DNA from: Mesorhizobium sp. WSM3859
Lineage (GTDB): Bacteria; Pseudomonadota; Alphaproteobacteria; Rhizobiales; Rhizobiaceae
Assembly (NCBI RefSeq): GCF_002295065.1
Contig: NZ_NSGG01000002.1
Span: forward strand, 62,001 to 126,000
Length of the DNA stretch: 64,000 nt
Reading direction: 5' to 3'
Part shown: in pieces, positions 18,003-26,344 of the stretch
Numbering within the stretch: the stretch's first letter is position 1
How the letters are laid out: each line of letters begins with the position of its first letter
Made by a program: the position numbers and the translations under genes
The notes under the pieces: model-generated
Seen by the model: only the letters and a program-made list of their open reading frames with translations
What the model was told of the DNA's origin: nothing
Database searches by the model: none

Positions 18003-18404
18003 ATGATTGCAGGACGCTTGCGGGAATGCCTGAGAAGCTTGCGATGGGAAGCCAGCGACCTGGCGCAGGAGCTTGGCTGTTCCAGGACCGATGCGACGCG
18101 CTGGATCGAGGGGCGCGCGCCGGTGCCGCTGGCGGTCGCCGCCTGGATCGAGGCCCTGGTCAAGGCGCATAAGGCGCTGCCGCCGCCGCGCCTGAACCAG
18201 CAGATTTCAGCGACGCACACCACGCCTGCGGGCCTGGTCAATGTGCAGGCCTTCACCGGCACAGGCCAGCCGCGGCCGCACGGCGTAGTCCTGCAACCGC
18301 CCTATCCGCGCCGGCATGCGCTGGCCGGGGCGACCGGCCTTCGCCCGGGCAACGTGGGCATCCACCGGAAAGAGGGTCCAGACCATGAACCACGACCGCT
18401 TTGA
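18003..18404 (+). CDS. Small HTH (Cro/XRE-like) protein
   Basis: A 133-residue reading frame whose first ~60 residues look like an XRE-type helix-turn-helix: MIAGRLRECLRSLRWEASDLAQELGC followed by SRTDATRWIEGRAPVPLAVAAWIEAL. The remainder is Pro/Arg-rich and of low complexity, and its last 20 bp overlap the next gene, so the C-terminal part may be short or variable. Could be a regulator of the neighbouring heat-shock genes; that is inference from position. Confidence 0.6.
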   Translation: MIAGRLRECLRSLRWEASDLAQELGCSRTDATRWIEGRAPVPLAVAAWIEALVKAHKALPPPRLNQQISATHTTPAGLVNVQAFTGTGQPRPHGVVLQPPYPRRHALAGATGLRPGNVGIHRKEGPDHEPRPL

Positions 18405-18687
18405 AGAGCCTGTCATGGTGCTTGTCGGCATGGGCTTGCCGGCGCGGCTTGAGACCGTGGCGGAAGCCTATGCCCTGCTGCAGGATTGGCCGGTCGCGGG
18501 CAGGAGCAGCGCGCATGCGATCGCGCTCAACGCCTGCAAGGCCGGCATTGCCGGCGAGATCGACGCAGAAACGGTGCGGGCAACCCTTGTTGCCTTCGCC
18601 CGCCGCCACGATATTCTGGCGCCGGACATGGCTTCGCTGGCGCCCGCAGTGCTGGCAGGGCGCGCGTCCACAAGCAACAATGGCTGA
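18385..18687 (+). CDS. DUF982 family protein
   Basis: A 100-residue protein of the rhizobial DUF982 family, recognised from the order F-x-E-P-V-x-V-x-V-G-x-G, A-E-A-Y-A-L-L-Q-D-W-P and a conserved alanine/cysteine helix (AHAIALNACKAGIAGEIDAE) ending in a helix rich in Ala/Arg. ATG 18385 overlaps the HTH gene by 20 bp, indicating translational coupling. DUF982 proteins are small, abundant and multi-copy in rhizobia; function unknown. Confidence 0.8.
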   Translation: MNHDRFEEPVMVLVGMGLPARLETVAEAYALLQDWPVAGRSSAHAIALNACKAGIAGEIDAETVRATLVAFARRHDILAPDMASLAPAVLAGRASTSNNG

Positions 18688-18746
18688 AGATTTGAAGCCC
18701 GGCGCGTTTTGGCGCGGCGGACAAACGACCAACCCAGGAATTTTGA

Positions 18747-20639
18747 ATGACGACTGACACCAAGACGGCGGAAACCAGAACATTCGAGGCGGACGTCTCG
18801 CGGCTGCTGCACATGATGGTGCATTCGGTCTATTCGGACCGGGATGTCTTCCTGCGCGAGCTGATCTCCAACGCGGCGGATGCCTGCGAGAAGCTGCGCT
18901 TCGAGGCGGTGAGCCGTCCCGAGCTTCTGGGCGACGATCCGAAGCCGCGCATCACCATTGCCGCCGATCCGGACAATAAGCAGCTTTCCGTCGAGGATAA
19001 CGGCATCGGCATGAGCCGCGACGAGATGGCGGAAGCGCTGGGCACGATCGCGCGCTCCGGCACGCGCGCCTTCATGGAGCGCGTCGAGGCCGGCAAGGCG
19101 GCGGAGGATACGCAACTCATCGGGCAGTTCGGCGTCGGCTTCTACTCGGCTTTCATGGTCGCCGACCGGGTGGACGTCATAAGCCGCCAGGCCGGCAGCG
19201 AGGAGGCTTTCCGCTGGTCGTCCGACGGCAAGGGCACCTATGAAATCGCGCCGGTGCCGCTCGAGGCGGCGCCCAAGCGCGGCACGCGCGTGGTGCTGCA
19301 CCTGATGGAGGACGCCTCCTCCTACACCGCGCCCTACAGGCTCGAAGGGCTGGCGAAGTCGCAGTCGGGCCATGTGCCGGTGCCGATCACGCTTGTCGAG
19401 AAGCCCGGCGCCGAGGCGCGCGACATCGCAGACGGCACGGCGCTCTGGGTGCGGCAGAAGAGCGAGATCAAACCGGAGGAATATACCGATTTCTATCGCA
19501 GCGTCGCCGGCCAGTATGACGAGCCGGCCTCGACCATTCATTTCCGCGCCGAAGGCCGGCAGGAATACAGCGTGCTTGCCTTCGTGCCCGGATCGCGGCC
19601 GTTCGACCTGTTCGACCAGGACCGCAAGGGCCGCATGAAGCTCTATGTGCGGCGCGTCTTCATCACCGACGATGCCGATCTGCTGCCGCGCTACCTGCGC
19701 TTCGTGCGCGGCGTGGTCGACTCCGCCGACCTGCCGCTCAACGTCTCGCGCGAGATGATCCAGGAAAGCCCCCTGCTCGCCGCGATCCGCAAGGGCGTGA
19801 CCAACCGTGTCTTGGGCGACCTTGCCAAGACCGCCGAAAACAATGCCGAAGCCTACACAAAGATCTGGGAGAATTTCGGCGTCGTCCTCAAGGAAGGCCT
19901 CTATGAGGATTACGAGCGGCGCGAGCAGTTGCTGAAGCTTGCCCGCTTCCGTTCGACTGCTTCGGGCGAAGGCTGGCGCAGCCTTGCCGACTATGTGGCG
20001 GAGATGAAGGAGGGCCAGAAGGCGATCTTCTTCATGGCCGGCGACGACCGCGCCCGGCTGGAGGCCTCGCCGCAGCTCGAAGGGTTTCGCGCGCGCGGCA
20101 TCGAGGTGCTTTTGCTCACCGATCCGGTCGACAGTTTCTGGGTGACGATGGCGCCGGAATTCGACGGCAAGCCGTTCAAGTCGGTGACGCAGGGCGCGGC
20201 AGAGCTTGCCGATATCCCGCTGCCCGACGATGCGGCGAAACCGGATGCCGAGACGTCATCCGACATCGCGACGTTCCTTGCCTTCGTGAAGACTACACTT
20301 GGGGACGAGGTGTCGGACGTGAAGGCCTCCGACCGGCTGACCGAAAGCGCCGTCTGCCTCGTCGCGCCCGAGCATGGCCCGGACCGCCAGTTCGAGCGCC
20401 TGCTCAATGCTGCCGGCCGGCTCGACAAGGCCGCCAAGCCGATCCTCGAGATCAACCCGCGCCACGAGCGCGTGGCGGCGCTGGCAAAGCTCGGCGATGG
20501 TGACAGGGCGTTCAAGGAGGACGCCGCGCATCTGCTCTACGACGAAGCCCGCGTGCTCGACGGCGACAAGCCGGCCGACGCCAAGGCGTTCTCGGCGCGT
20601 CTTGCGCGGCTGATCGATCGGGGGTTGGCGAAGGGGTGA
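18747..20639 (+). CDS. htpG: Molecular chaperone HtpG (Hsp90)
   Basis: A 630-residue bacterial Hsp90. The GHKL ATPase domain is intact: YSDRDVFLRELISNAADACEK-type helix, DNGIGM, and GQFGVGFYSAFMVAD. The middle domain contains LYVRRVFI and FVRGVVDSADLPLNVSRE, and the C-terminal dimerisation domain follows. ATP-driven clamp that assists late folding of clients. AGGA lies 7 bp before ATG 18747. It terminates the chaperone island and may be transcribed from its own promoter or from the DUF982 unit 59 bp upstream. Confidence 0.98.
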   Translation: MTTDTKTAETRTFEADVSRLLHMMVHSVYSDRDVFLRELISNAADACEKLRFEAVSRPELLGDDPKPRITIAADPDNKQLSVEDNGIGMSRDEMAEALGTIARSGTRAFMERVEAGKAAEDTQLIGQFGVGFYSAFMVADRVDVISRQAGSEEAFRWSSDGKGTYEIAPVPLEAAPKRGTRVVLHLMEDASSYTAPYRLEGLAKSQSGHVPVPITLVEKPGAEARDIADGTALWVRQKSEIKPEEYTDFYRSVAGQYDEPASTIHFRAEGRQEYSVLAFVPGSRPFDLFDQDRKGRMKLYVRRVFITDDADLLPRYLRFVRGVVDSADLPLNVSREMIQESPLLAAIRKGVTNRVLGDLAKTAENNAEAYTKIWENFGVVLKEGLYEDYERREQLLKLARFRSTASGEGWRSLADYVAEMKEGQKAIFFMAGDDRARLEASPQLEGFRARGIEVLLLTDPVDSFWVTMAPEFDGKPFKSVTQGAAELADIPLPDDAAKPDAETSSDIATFLAFVKTTLGDEVSDVKASDRLTESAVCLVAPEHGPDRQFERLLNAAGRLDKAAKPILEINPRHERVAALAKLGDGDRAFKEDAAHLLYDEARVLDGDKPADAKAFSARLARLIDRGLAKG

Positions 20640-20676
20640 ATGAGGGCGCCCATACCGATATGCGCCGCCCATACCT

Positions 20677-20832
20677 CGTCATCCTAGGGCGAAGCAAGGA
20701 GCGCAGCGACGCGCGCAGACCCTAGGATCCATGCCATGACGCTAAGGCGCTGCAACAGTTACAGAATTCTGCACTGTTGAGCTCTACGGCATGTGTCACG
20801 GCATGGATCCTCGGGTCAAGCCCGAGGATGAC
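20677..20832. repeat. Composite palindromic intergenic element (rhizobial dispersed repeat)
   Basis: Three nested inverted repeats: ATCCTAGGG/CCCTAGGAT (20681-20689 with 20720-20728), AGGATCCATGCC/GGCATGGATCCT (20724-20735 with 20800-20811) and hairpin CCTCGGG-TCAAG-CCCGAGG (20809-20827). The ends CGTCATCC and GGATGAC are mirror images. No coding capacity. Phrases of this type (CCTCGGGTCAAGCCCGAGGATGAC split here) recur between genes in rhizobial genomes; only this copy is in the window. Confidence 0.7.
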
Positions 20833-20933
20833 AAATGGAGGGGCGGCGCCGCCAAACACGATCGGAGGCTGGCACATTGCCAATGACCCGCTAAGCTCTA
20901 TCGTAGTCTCGCGGATGAGCGGCAGGAGCTCCG

Positions 20934-21614
20934 ATGAAGCGCATCGTTCTGGTCAGGCATTCGGAAGAGCCGGGCGACGATCATGTCCAGACGACGCTTG
21001 AGGCGAATGGCCATGCGGTCACGACCGCCATGCCGTTCAAGGGCGAGCGGATCGATCTCGAAAATGTCGACGGGGCGGTGATCTATGGCGGGCCGTTCAA
21101 TGTCTTCGACACCGACAATCATCCGTTCCTCGATCACGAAGCCGCGCTGATCGAGCATTGCCTGGACAACGACCTGCCGCTGCTGGGCATCTGCCAGGGC
21201 GCGCAGCAGATCGCCTGGTATCTCGGCGCCGATGTCCGCCCGATGGAAAGCGGCATCAGGGAGTTCGGCTATTTCGAGATCACGCCGACGGCGGAGGCCG
21301 GCGACTTCCTCGATCGGCCGCTCTTCCTGCCGCAGAACCATTTCCACACCTTCGACCTGCCGTACGGTGCGGTGCACCTCGCCTCGAGCGAGATTTTTCC
21401 CAACCAGGCGTTCCGCATCGGCGAGAAGACCTACGCCTTGCAGTTCCACGCCGAGCAAGGCCCGGCAGGCTTCAGGCGCTGGCAGGAGCGGCAAGGCGCG
21501 CCCTATGGAACGCTCGGCGCGCAGGACCGGGACGAGCAGGACCGGCTGATGGAAGCCCACCACGCGGCGCAGCTTGCCTGGTTCAGCGGCTTCGTGACCA
21601 AGCTGTTCGGCTGA
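20934..21614 (+). CDS. Class I glutamine amidotransferase-like protein
   Basis: A 226-residue stand-alone GATase1 domain related to GuaA-type amidotransferases. The triad is complete: Cys 87 in LLGICQGAQQIAW, His 172 and Glu 174 in LQFHAEQ. AGGAG lies 5 bp before ATG 20934. Stand-alone proteins of this type hydrolyse gamma-glutamyl bonds or hand ammonia to an unseen partner; no synthetase domain is adjacent, so the reaction is unknown. Follows the palindromic element and precedes a serine hydrolase by 76 bp. Confidence 0.88.
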   Translation: MKRIVLVRHSEEPGDDHVQTTLEANGHAVTTAMPFKGERIDLENVDGAVIYGGPFNVFDTDNHPFLDHEAALIEHCLDNDLPLLGICQGAQQIAWYLGADVRPMESGIREFGYFEITPTAEAGDFLDRPLFLPQNHFHTFDLPYGAVHLASSEIFPNQAFRIGEKTYALQFHAEQGPAGFRRWQERQGAPYGTLGAQDRDEQDRLMEAHHAAQLAWFSGFVTKLFG

Positions 21615-21690
21615 GGCGCCTGGTGGCAACCGCGTTAAGCCGTGACGGTCTGGACGGCTTCATCCTTCGGCACAAAGTGAGGCTTCGCGC

Positions 21691-22818
21691 ATGAACATAG
21701 ACGGTCACTGCGATCCGCGTTTTGCCGGCGTGCGCGACGCGTTTGCCTGGTGTTTCGCCCAAGACCTCGAACATGGAGGTGGCGTCTCGGTCGTGACCGG
21801 CGGCAAGACGGTCGTCGAGCTTTGGGGCGGCCACGCCGATGCCGCACGCACGCTGCCGTGGCGGCGTGACACGCTGATCAATGTCTGGTCTTGCACCAAG
21901 GGCGTCGTGGCGCTGGCGATCGCCATGCTGGTCGAGCGCGGCAAGCTGGACTATGCCGCACCGGTCGCGCACTACTGGCCGGAATTCGCGGCCGGCGGCA
22001 AAGAGCGCATCACCCTCGATCAGGTGATGTCGCACCGGTCCGGGCTGAACGGCCTTGCCGTGCCGATGGACGAGGCAGGCCTGCTCGCCTGGGCACCCTA
22101 TACGGACGCGCTTGCCGCCATGGCGCCGCTGTGGGAGCCCGGCAGCCGCTGCGTCTACCACGCGCTCAGCTACGGCCACCTTGCTGGCGAGGTGCTGCGG
22201 CGCGTCGACGGGCGCAGCGTCGGCCGCTTCGTCGCGGAAGAGATCGCGGGACCGCTCGGGGCGGATTTCCATGTCGGCCTGGCGGAGCCCGAGGATGCCC
22301 GGGCAGCCGAGATGATCGAAGGCCCGAAGACGTCAGACTGGGTCGAGTTCGTGCGCGCCTCTCCGTTTCCCCACGCATGCGACAACCCGGCGCCCCGCGC
22401 CCTGGCGCCCAACGACCGAGCCTGGCGCGCCGCCGAGGTGCCGGGCGGCAACGGCCAGTCCACCGCCCATGCGCTGGCCCGCATTTACGGCATGATGGCG
22501 GCAGGTGGGACTTTTGAAGGCAAGCGCCTGATCGGCCGTGCGGCGATCGAAGAGGCCGCATGGCCGCGCTTTCGCGGCATGGACGACAGCTTCGCGCTGC
22601 CGACTGCCTTCGCCGCCGGCTATCAGATCGAGGATCCTGTCTATGGAGGCCGCGCGTCGCCGCAAACCTTCGGCCACACCGGCTGGGGCGGCGCCATCGG
22701 CTTTGCCGATCCCGGCGCCGGCGTCGGGTTCGGCTACGTCACCAACCGCATGCTGGGGTTCGACGATGTGGACCCGCGCCGCAAGGCGCTCATCGACGCG
22801 GTCTACGGCGCGCTCTGA
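21691..22818 (+). CDS. Serine hydrolase, class C beta-lactamase/EstB-like esterase family
   Basis: A 375-residue cytoplasmic-type member (no signal peptide) of the beta-lactamase-like superfamily. SxxK nucleophile at S67-CTK; conserved Tyr at ~156 in W-x-PGSRCVYHALSYGHL; late FGHTGWGG box. The sequence resembles family VIII carboxylesterases (EstB) more than true beta-lactamases. A GTGAGG site lies 8 bp before ATG 21691. Its stop is 9 bp from that of the convergent ABC-F gene. Confidence 0.88.
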   Translation: MNIDGHCDPRFAGVRDAFAWCFAQDLEHGGGVSVVTGGKTVVELWGGHADAARTLPWRRDTLINVWSCTKGVVALAIAMLVERGKLDYAAPVAHYWPEFAAGGKERITLDQVMSHRSGLNGLAVPMDEAGLLAWAPYTDALAAMAPLWEPGSRCVYHALSYGHLAGEVLRRVDGRSVGRFVAEEIAGPLGADFHVGLAEPEDARAAEMIEGPKTSDWVEFVRASPFPHACDNPAPRALAPNDRAWRAAEVPGGNGQSTAHALARIYGMMAAGGTFEGKRLIGRAAIEEAAWPRFRGMDDSFALPTAFAAGYQIEDPVYGGRASPQTFGHTGWGGAIGFADPGAGVGFGYVTNRMLGFDDVDPRRKALIDAVYGAL

Positions 22819-22827
22819 ATAAGATCG

Positions 22828-24450
22828 CTACCCTCTCAGCCCCGGCGCTTCCTGGCCGGTGCGCGCGACATATTCGGTGTAGCCGCCGCCATAGGTGTGG
22901 ATGCCATCGGGCGTGAGCTCCAGCACGCGGTTCGACAGCGCCGCCAGGAAATGGCGGTCATGCGAGACGAAGAGCATCGTCCCTTCGTACTGCGACAGCG
23001 CCTCGATCAGCATCTGCTTAGTGGTGATGTCGAGGTGGTTGGTCGGCTCGTCGAGCACCAGGAGGTTGGGCGGGTCGAACAGCATCAGCGCCATCACCAG
23101 CCGCGCCTTCTCGCCGCCTGACAGCACGCGGCACTTCTTCTCGATCTCGTCGCCGGAAAAGCCGAAGCAGCCAGCAAGCGCTCGCAGCGGCGCCTGGCCG
23201 GCCTGCGGGAAGTTATCCTCCAGCGTCTGGAAGACGGTGCGCTCGCCGTCGAGCAATTCCATGGCGTGCTGGGCGAAATAGCCCATCTTGACGCTGGGAC
23301 CCCGCGCGACGGAGCCTTCGTCCGGCTCGAAGGCGCCTGCGACCAGTTTCAGCAGCGTCGACTTGCCGGCGCCGTTGACGCCCATGACGCACCAGCGCTC
23401 GCGGCGGCGGATCTGGAAGTCGAGGCCTGAATAGATATTGCGGCTGCCATAGGATTTGTGGATGCCCTTCAACGTCGCCACGTCCTCGCCGCAGCGCGGC
23501 GCCGGCTGGAACTCGAAGGCCACGGTCTGGCGGCGCTTCGGCGGCTCGACGCGGTCGATCTTGTCGAGCTTCTTCACCCGGCTCTGCACCTGCGCGGCAT
23601 GCGAAGCGCGCGCCTTGAAGCGCCCGATGAAGGCGATCTCCTTGGCCAGCATCGCCTGCTGGCGCTCGAACTGCGCCTGCAGCTGCTTGTCGGCGAGAGC
23701 CCGCTGCTCTTGGTAGAATTCGTAGTTGCCGGAATAGGAGGTGAGCGCGCCGGCGTCGATCTCGATGATCTTGTTGACGATGCGGTTCATGAACTCGCGG
23801 TCGTGCGAGGTCATCAACAGCGCGCCGTCATAATCCTTGAGGAATTTTTCCAGCCAGATCAGGCTTTCGAGGTCGAGATGGTTCGACGGCTCGTCGAGCA
23901 GCATCACATCGGGCCGCATCAGCAGGATGCGGGCAAGCGCGACGCGCATCTTCCAGCCGCCGGAAAGTTTTGAAACGTCGCCGTCCATCATCTCCTGGGA
24001 AAAGCCGAGGCCGTCCAGCACCTCGCGGGCGCGGCCATCGAGCGCATAGCCATCGAGTTCCTCGAAGCGGTGCTGCAACTCGCCGTAGCGCTCGATGATG
24101 GCGTCCATCTCGTCGGCGCGCTCGGGATCGCCCATGGCGTGCTCCAGCTCGCGCATCTCCGCGGCCACGGCGCTCACCGGTCCGGCGCCTTCCATGACTT
24201 CCGCGACGGCGCTCAATCCCCCCATGTCGCCGACATCCTGGCTGAAATAGCCGATGGTGACGCCGCGATCGACCGAGACTTGGCCCTCGTCCGGCTGCTC
24301 CTCACCGATGATCATGCGGAACAAGGTCGTCTTGCCGGCGCCGTTCGGGCCGACCAGCCCGACCTTCTCGCCCTTCTGCAAGGCGGCCGAAGCTTCGATG
24401 AAGACGATCTGTCGGCCGTTCTGCTTGCCGATATTTTCGAGACGGATCAT
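22828..24450 (-). CDS. ABC-F family ATPase (ribosome-associated, YbiT/Uup type)
   Basis: A 540-residue tandem ABC ATPase without TM domains. First domain: GPNGAGKTT, LSGGW, DEPSNHLD. Second: GVNGAGKST, LSGGEKARL, DEPTNHLD. The two are joined by the Glu/Arg/Lys-rich P-site tRNA interaction linker (QEQRALADKQLQAQFERQQ). ABC-F proteins act on ribosomes stalled or idle rather than in transport. ATG 24450 (MIRLENIGKQ) matches the family start; an upstream extension runs into repeat DNA and is rejected. Confidence 0.93.
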   Translation of the reverse strand: MIRLENIGKQNGRQIVFIEASAALQKGEKVGLVGPNGAGKTTLFRMIIGEEQPDEGQVSVDRGVTIGYFSQDVGDMGGLSAVAEVMEGAGPVSAVAAEMRELEHAMGDPERADEMDAIIERYGELQHRFEELDGYALDGRAREVLDGLGFSQEMMDGDVSKLSGGWKMRVALARILLMRPDVMLLDEPSNHLDLESLIWLEKFLKDYDGALLMTSHDREFMNRIVNKIIEIDAGALTSYSGNYEFYQEQRALADKQLQAQFERQQAMLAKEIAFIGRFKARASHAAQVQSRVKKLDKIDRVEPPKRRQTVAFEFQPAPRCGEDVATLKGIHKSYGSRNIYSGLDFQIRRRERWCVMGVNGAGKSTLLKLVAGAFEPDEGSVARGPSVKMGYFAQHAMELLDGERTVFQTLEDNFPQAGQAPLRALAGCFGFSGDEIEKKCRVLSGGEKARLVMALMLFDPPNLLVLDEPTNHLDITTKQMLIEALSQYEGTMLFVSHDRHFLAALSNRVLELTPDGIHTYGGGYTEYVARTGQEAPGLRG

Positions 24451-24550
24451 GGGACGGTCCGGGAAACTGCGCTGATGTGGCGGGATTTGCCCGGGCGTGT
24501 ACGCGAATGAGGGTGCCGAGGGAAGAGGCAGAAGCGCCGCAGGATGAAGG

Positions 24551-24681
24551 TTCCTCGCCCCCACGAAGTGGGGGAGAGGTGGCTCGGCGCAGCCGAGACG
24601 GAGAGGGGGAGCGCCCTACGAAGACCCCCTCTCCGTCCGCTTCGCGGACACCTCTCCCCCGCCTTTGGCGGGGGCGAGGAA
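24551..24681. repeat. GC-rich palindromic repeat, family A, copy 1
   Basis: Bounded by perfect 11-bp inverted repeats TTCCTCGCCCC (24551-24561) and GGGGCGAGGAA (24671-24681). Internal hairpins include CCCCCAC-GAA-GTGGGGG and CCCCCGCC-TTT-GGCGGGGG, and GGAGAGGGGG facing CCCCCTCTCC. A second copy, inverted, is at 58502-58627. Non-coding; sits downstream of the oxygenase gene on its 3' side and upstream of the ABC-F gene. Confidence 0.85.
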
Positions 24682-24700
24682 CCCAAGCCTTCGGAAGTCG

Positions 24701-24756
24701 GCGGGACAGCGCCCCCCTCTGCCCTGCCGGGCATCTCCCCCACAAGGGGGGAGATT
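24701..24756. repeat. Palindromic repeat, family B, right half only
   Basis: Carries the right arm of family B: GCGGGACAGCGCCCCCCTCT, then the CTGCCGGGCATCTCCC stretch ending CACAAGGGGGGAGATT. The left arm is missing; instead a family A element abuts it 20 bp to the left. Full copies are at 25613-25797 and 63069-63248. Confidence 0.75.
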
Positions 24757-24775
24757 GAGCGCTCCGTCGCCGCGC

Positions 24776-25519
24776 CTACTTCGCGTCGTGGAAGATGATC
24801 CCCACCGTATGCCGCCGCCCCGACCGCAACCGGCTGACGCCATGCCGCAAATTCACCCGATAGTACCCCTTGGTGCCCTGCACCGGCCGGTTATGCACCG
24901 CAAATACCACTGCGTCGCCGCGCTTGAGCGGCACCACCTCGGCGCGGCTTTGCATGCGCGGGCGCTGTTCGGTGAGCACGAACTCGCCGCCGGTAAAATC
25001 CTCGCCGGGCTCGGACAACAGGATCGCCACCTGCAGCGGAAAGGCGAGCGCACCATAAAGGTCCTGGTGCAGGCAGTTGAAGTCGCCGGGGCCGTATTGC
25101 AGCAGAAGCGGCGTCGGCCTCGTCTGGCCTTCGTCGTGGCAGCGTTTCAGGAAAGCGGCGTGGTCAGCAGGATAGCGAAGCGCCACGCCCATCTTCTCGT
25201 TCCAGTCGTTGGCGACCGTGGCCAGTTGCGGATAGAGCGCAGTGCGCAGACCCTCGATCAGGTCCGGCAGCGGGTAGTTGAAGTAGCGGTATTCGCCTTT
25301 GCCGAAGCCGTGGCGGGCCATCACCACATGGCTGCGGAAATGCTCCACATGCGGATAGAGGCCGGCGATGTCGGCGCATTCTTCCGCCGACAGCAGGCTG
25401 GGCATGACGGCGCAGCCATGGGCGTTGAGGTCGGAGACGATGCCGCGCCAATCCTGCGCGGCGACGCGGGATTCGGCCGAGCGACTGGCACGTTTGGTGT
25501 TCAGGGAGTGGATGGTCAT
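24776..25519 (-). CDS. 2-oxoglutarate/Fe(II)-dependent oxygenase
   Basis: ATG 25519 has AAGGAG 7 bp upstream; the longer frame to 25786 runs through repeat DNA. The 247-residue protein has the jelly-roll iron ligands H151-x-D153 (NCLHQDLYG) and H226 (LRHGVSRL) with the 2OG-binding Arg ~236 ten residues later. The segment FTGGEFVLTEQRPRMQSR is typical of prolyl-hydroxylase-like oxygenases. Substrate unknown; in this class it may be a protein or nucleic-acid modification. Flanked on both sides by family B repeats. Confidence 0.85.
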   Translation of the reverse strand: MTIHSLNTKRASRSAESRVAAQDWRGIVSDLNAHGCAVMPSLLSAEECADIAGLYPHVEHFRSHVVMARHGFGKGEYRYFNYPLPDLIEGLRTALYPQLATVANDWNEKMGVALRYPADHAAFLKRCHDEGQTRPTPLLLQYGPGDFNCLHQDLYGALAFPLQVAILLSEPGEDFTGGEFVLTEQRPRMQSRAEVVPLKRGDAVVFAVHNRPVQGTKGYYRVNLRHGVSRLRSGRRHTVGIIFHDAK

Positions 25520-25612
25520 GAATTGGCTCCTTCGCTTGCCATCAAAGTGGGGCGAAGGCCGATGCGGGGCCACCCGATTCCTGCGGAGGTGGGTGCCTAC
25601 GATGGAACTGCT

Positions 25613-25797
25613 GATCTCCCCCCTTGCGGGGGAGATGGCCGGCAGGCCAGAGGGGGGTGTGAAGGAACGCAACCCTCTCTGGCTTGTCCTTTCCAAGCGA
25701 AGCAGCTTCCGGAAGCTGTCGCTATTTGCGCGGATAAGCAGGCGGGACAGCACCCCCCTCTGCCCTGCCGGGCATCTCCCCCGCAAGGGGGGAGATT
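25613..25797. repeat. Palindromic repeat, family B, full copy
   Basis: The left arm (GATCTCCCCCCTTGCGGGGG with AGATGGCCGGCAGGCCAGAG) and right arm (CCCCTCTGCCCTGCCGGGCA then TCTCCCCCGCAAGGGGGGAGATT) are near-perfect inverted copies, enclosing a ~75-bp non-coding core. It separates the oxygenase gene from the AhpD-like gene. Confidence 0.85.
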
Positions 25798-25811
25798 GGC
25801 TCTCTGTCGTC

Positions 25812-26339
25812 TCAGCCTTTTCTGCTATACCTCTCCAGCTCCGGATCGAGATCGACCTTCACCGCACCGGTGAACACGCAGGTCGCGACCATGATGCCGG
25901 CGAAGGCTGTGAGGTTGACCAGCAGCGTTTCGTCATAGCGCGATTTGAGCGCGGCCCAGGTCTCGTCCGGAACGGCGTTGGCATCGGCCGCGACCGCTTT
26001 GCCGAATCCGATCAAAAGCGCCTCATCCGCGGTGAGCTCGATCGCCTCGGGATCGAGGCCATTGTCGATGAGCGCCCTGCGGAAGAAGGTCACGGGGACC
26101 TCGGCATGCTTCGTCTCGGCAATCTCCTTGGAGAACAGCCAGATAGCTCGGTCGTCGAGTGTGGGCTTGAGAAGGTCGCGCAGCGTGAACCATTCGGCGT
26201 AGATGCGGTGGGCGGCCGGCGAATGCAGCAGGATGCGTTTCATGTTGGTCATGCGGCCGCGCAGCCTAAGCTCGCGGTCGTGCTCGGCGCGGATCTCGTC
26301 GGAGGCGGTGGCGTAGTCGATCGCGGAGAGATGCGCCAT
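25812..26339 (-). CDS. AhpD-like/carboxymuconolactone decarboxylase-family protein
   Basis: A 175-residue helical protein with the AhpD-like pattern LFSKEIAETKHAEVPVTFFRRALIDNGLDPE and a C-terminal DETLLVNLTAFAGIMVATCVF. The catalytic C-x-x-C of peroxidatic AhpD is replaced (KHAEVPV), so alkylhydroperoxidase activity is doubtful. The start is at 26339 (ATG) or 26348 (GTG overlapping the osmC stop); the frame overlaps or abuts osmC, implying translational coupling. Confidence 0.8.
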   Translation of the reverse strand: MAHLSAIDYATASDEIRAEHDRELRLRGRMTNMKRILLHSPAAHRIYAEWFTLRDLLKPTLDDRAIWLFSKEIAETKHAEVPVTFFRRALIDNGLDPEAIELTADEALLIGFGKAVAADANAVPDETWAALKSRYDETLLVNLTAFAGIMVATCVFTGAVKVDLDPELERYSRKG

Positions 26340-26344
26340 CGGCC

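Noticed and set aside
20640-20933. Small gene between htpG and the amidotransferase
   Set aside because: Entire region consists of palindromes and has no frame with a ribosome site.
24451-24564. N-terminal extension of the ABC-F gene
   Set aside because: Reads through non-coding palindromic DNA; ATG 24450 matches the family start.
24451-24775. Possible CRISPR array suggested by repeated GC-rich motifs
   Set aside because: The units are mirror-image palindromes, not evenly spaced direct repeats with unique spacers.
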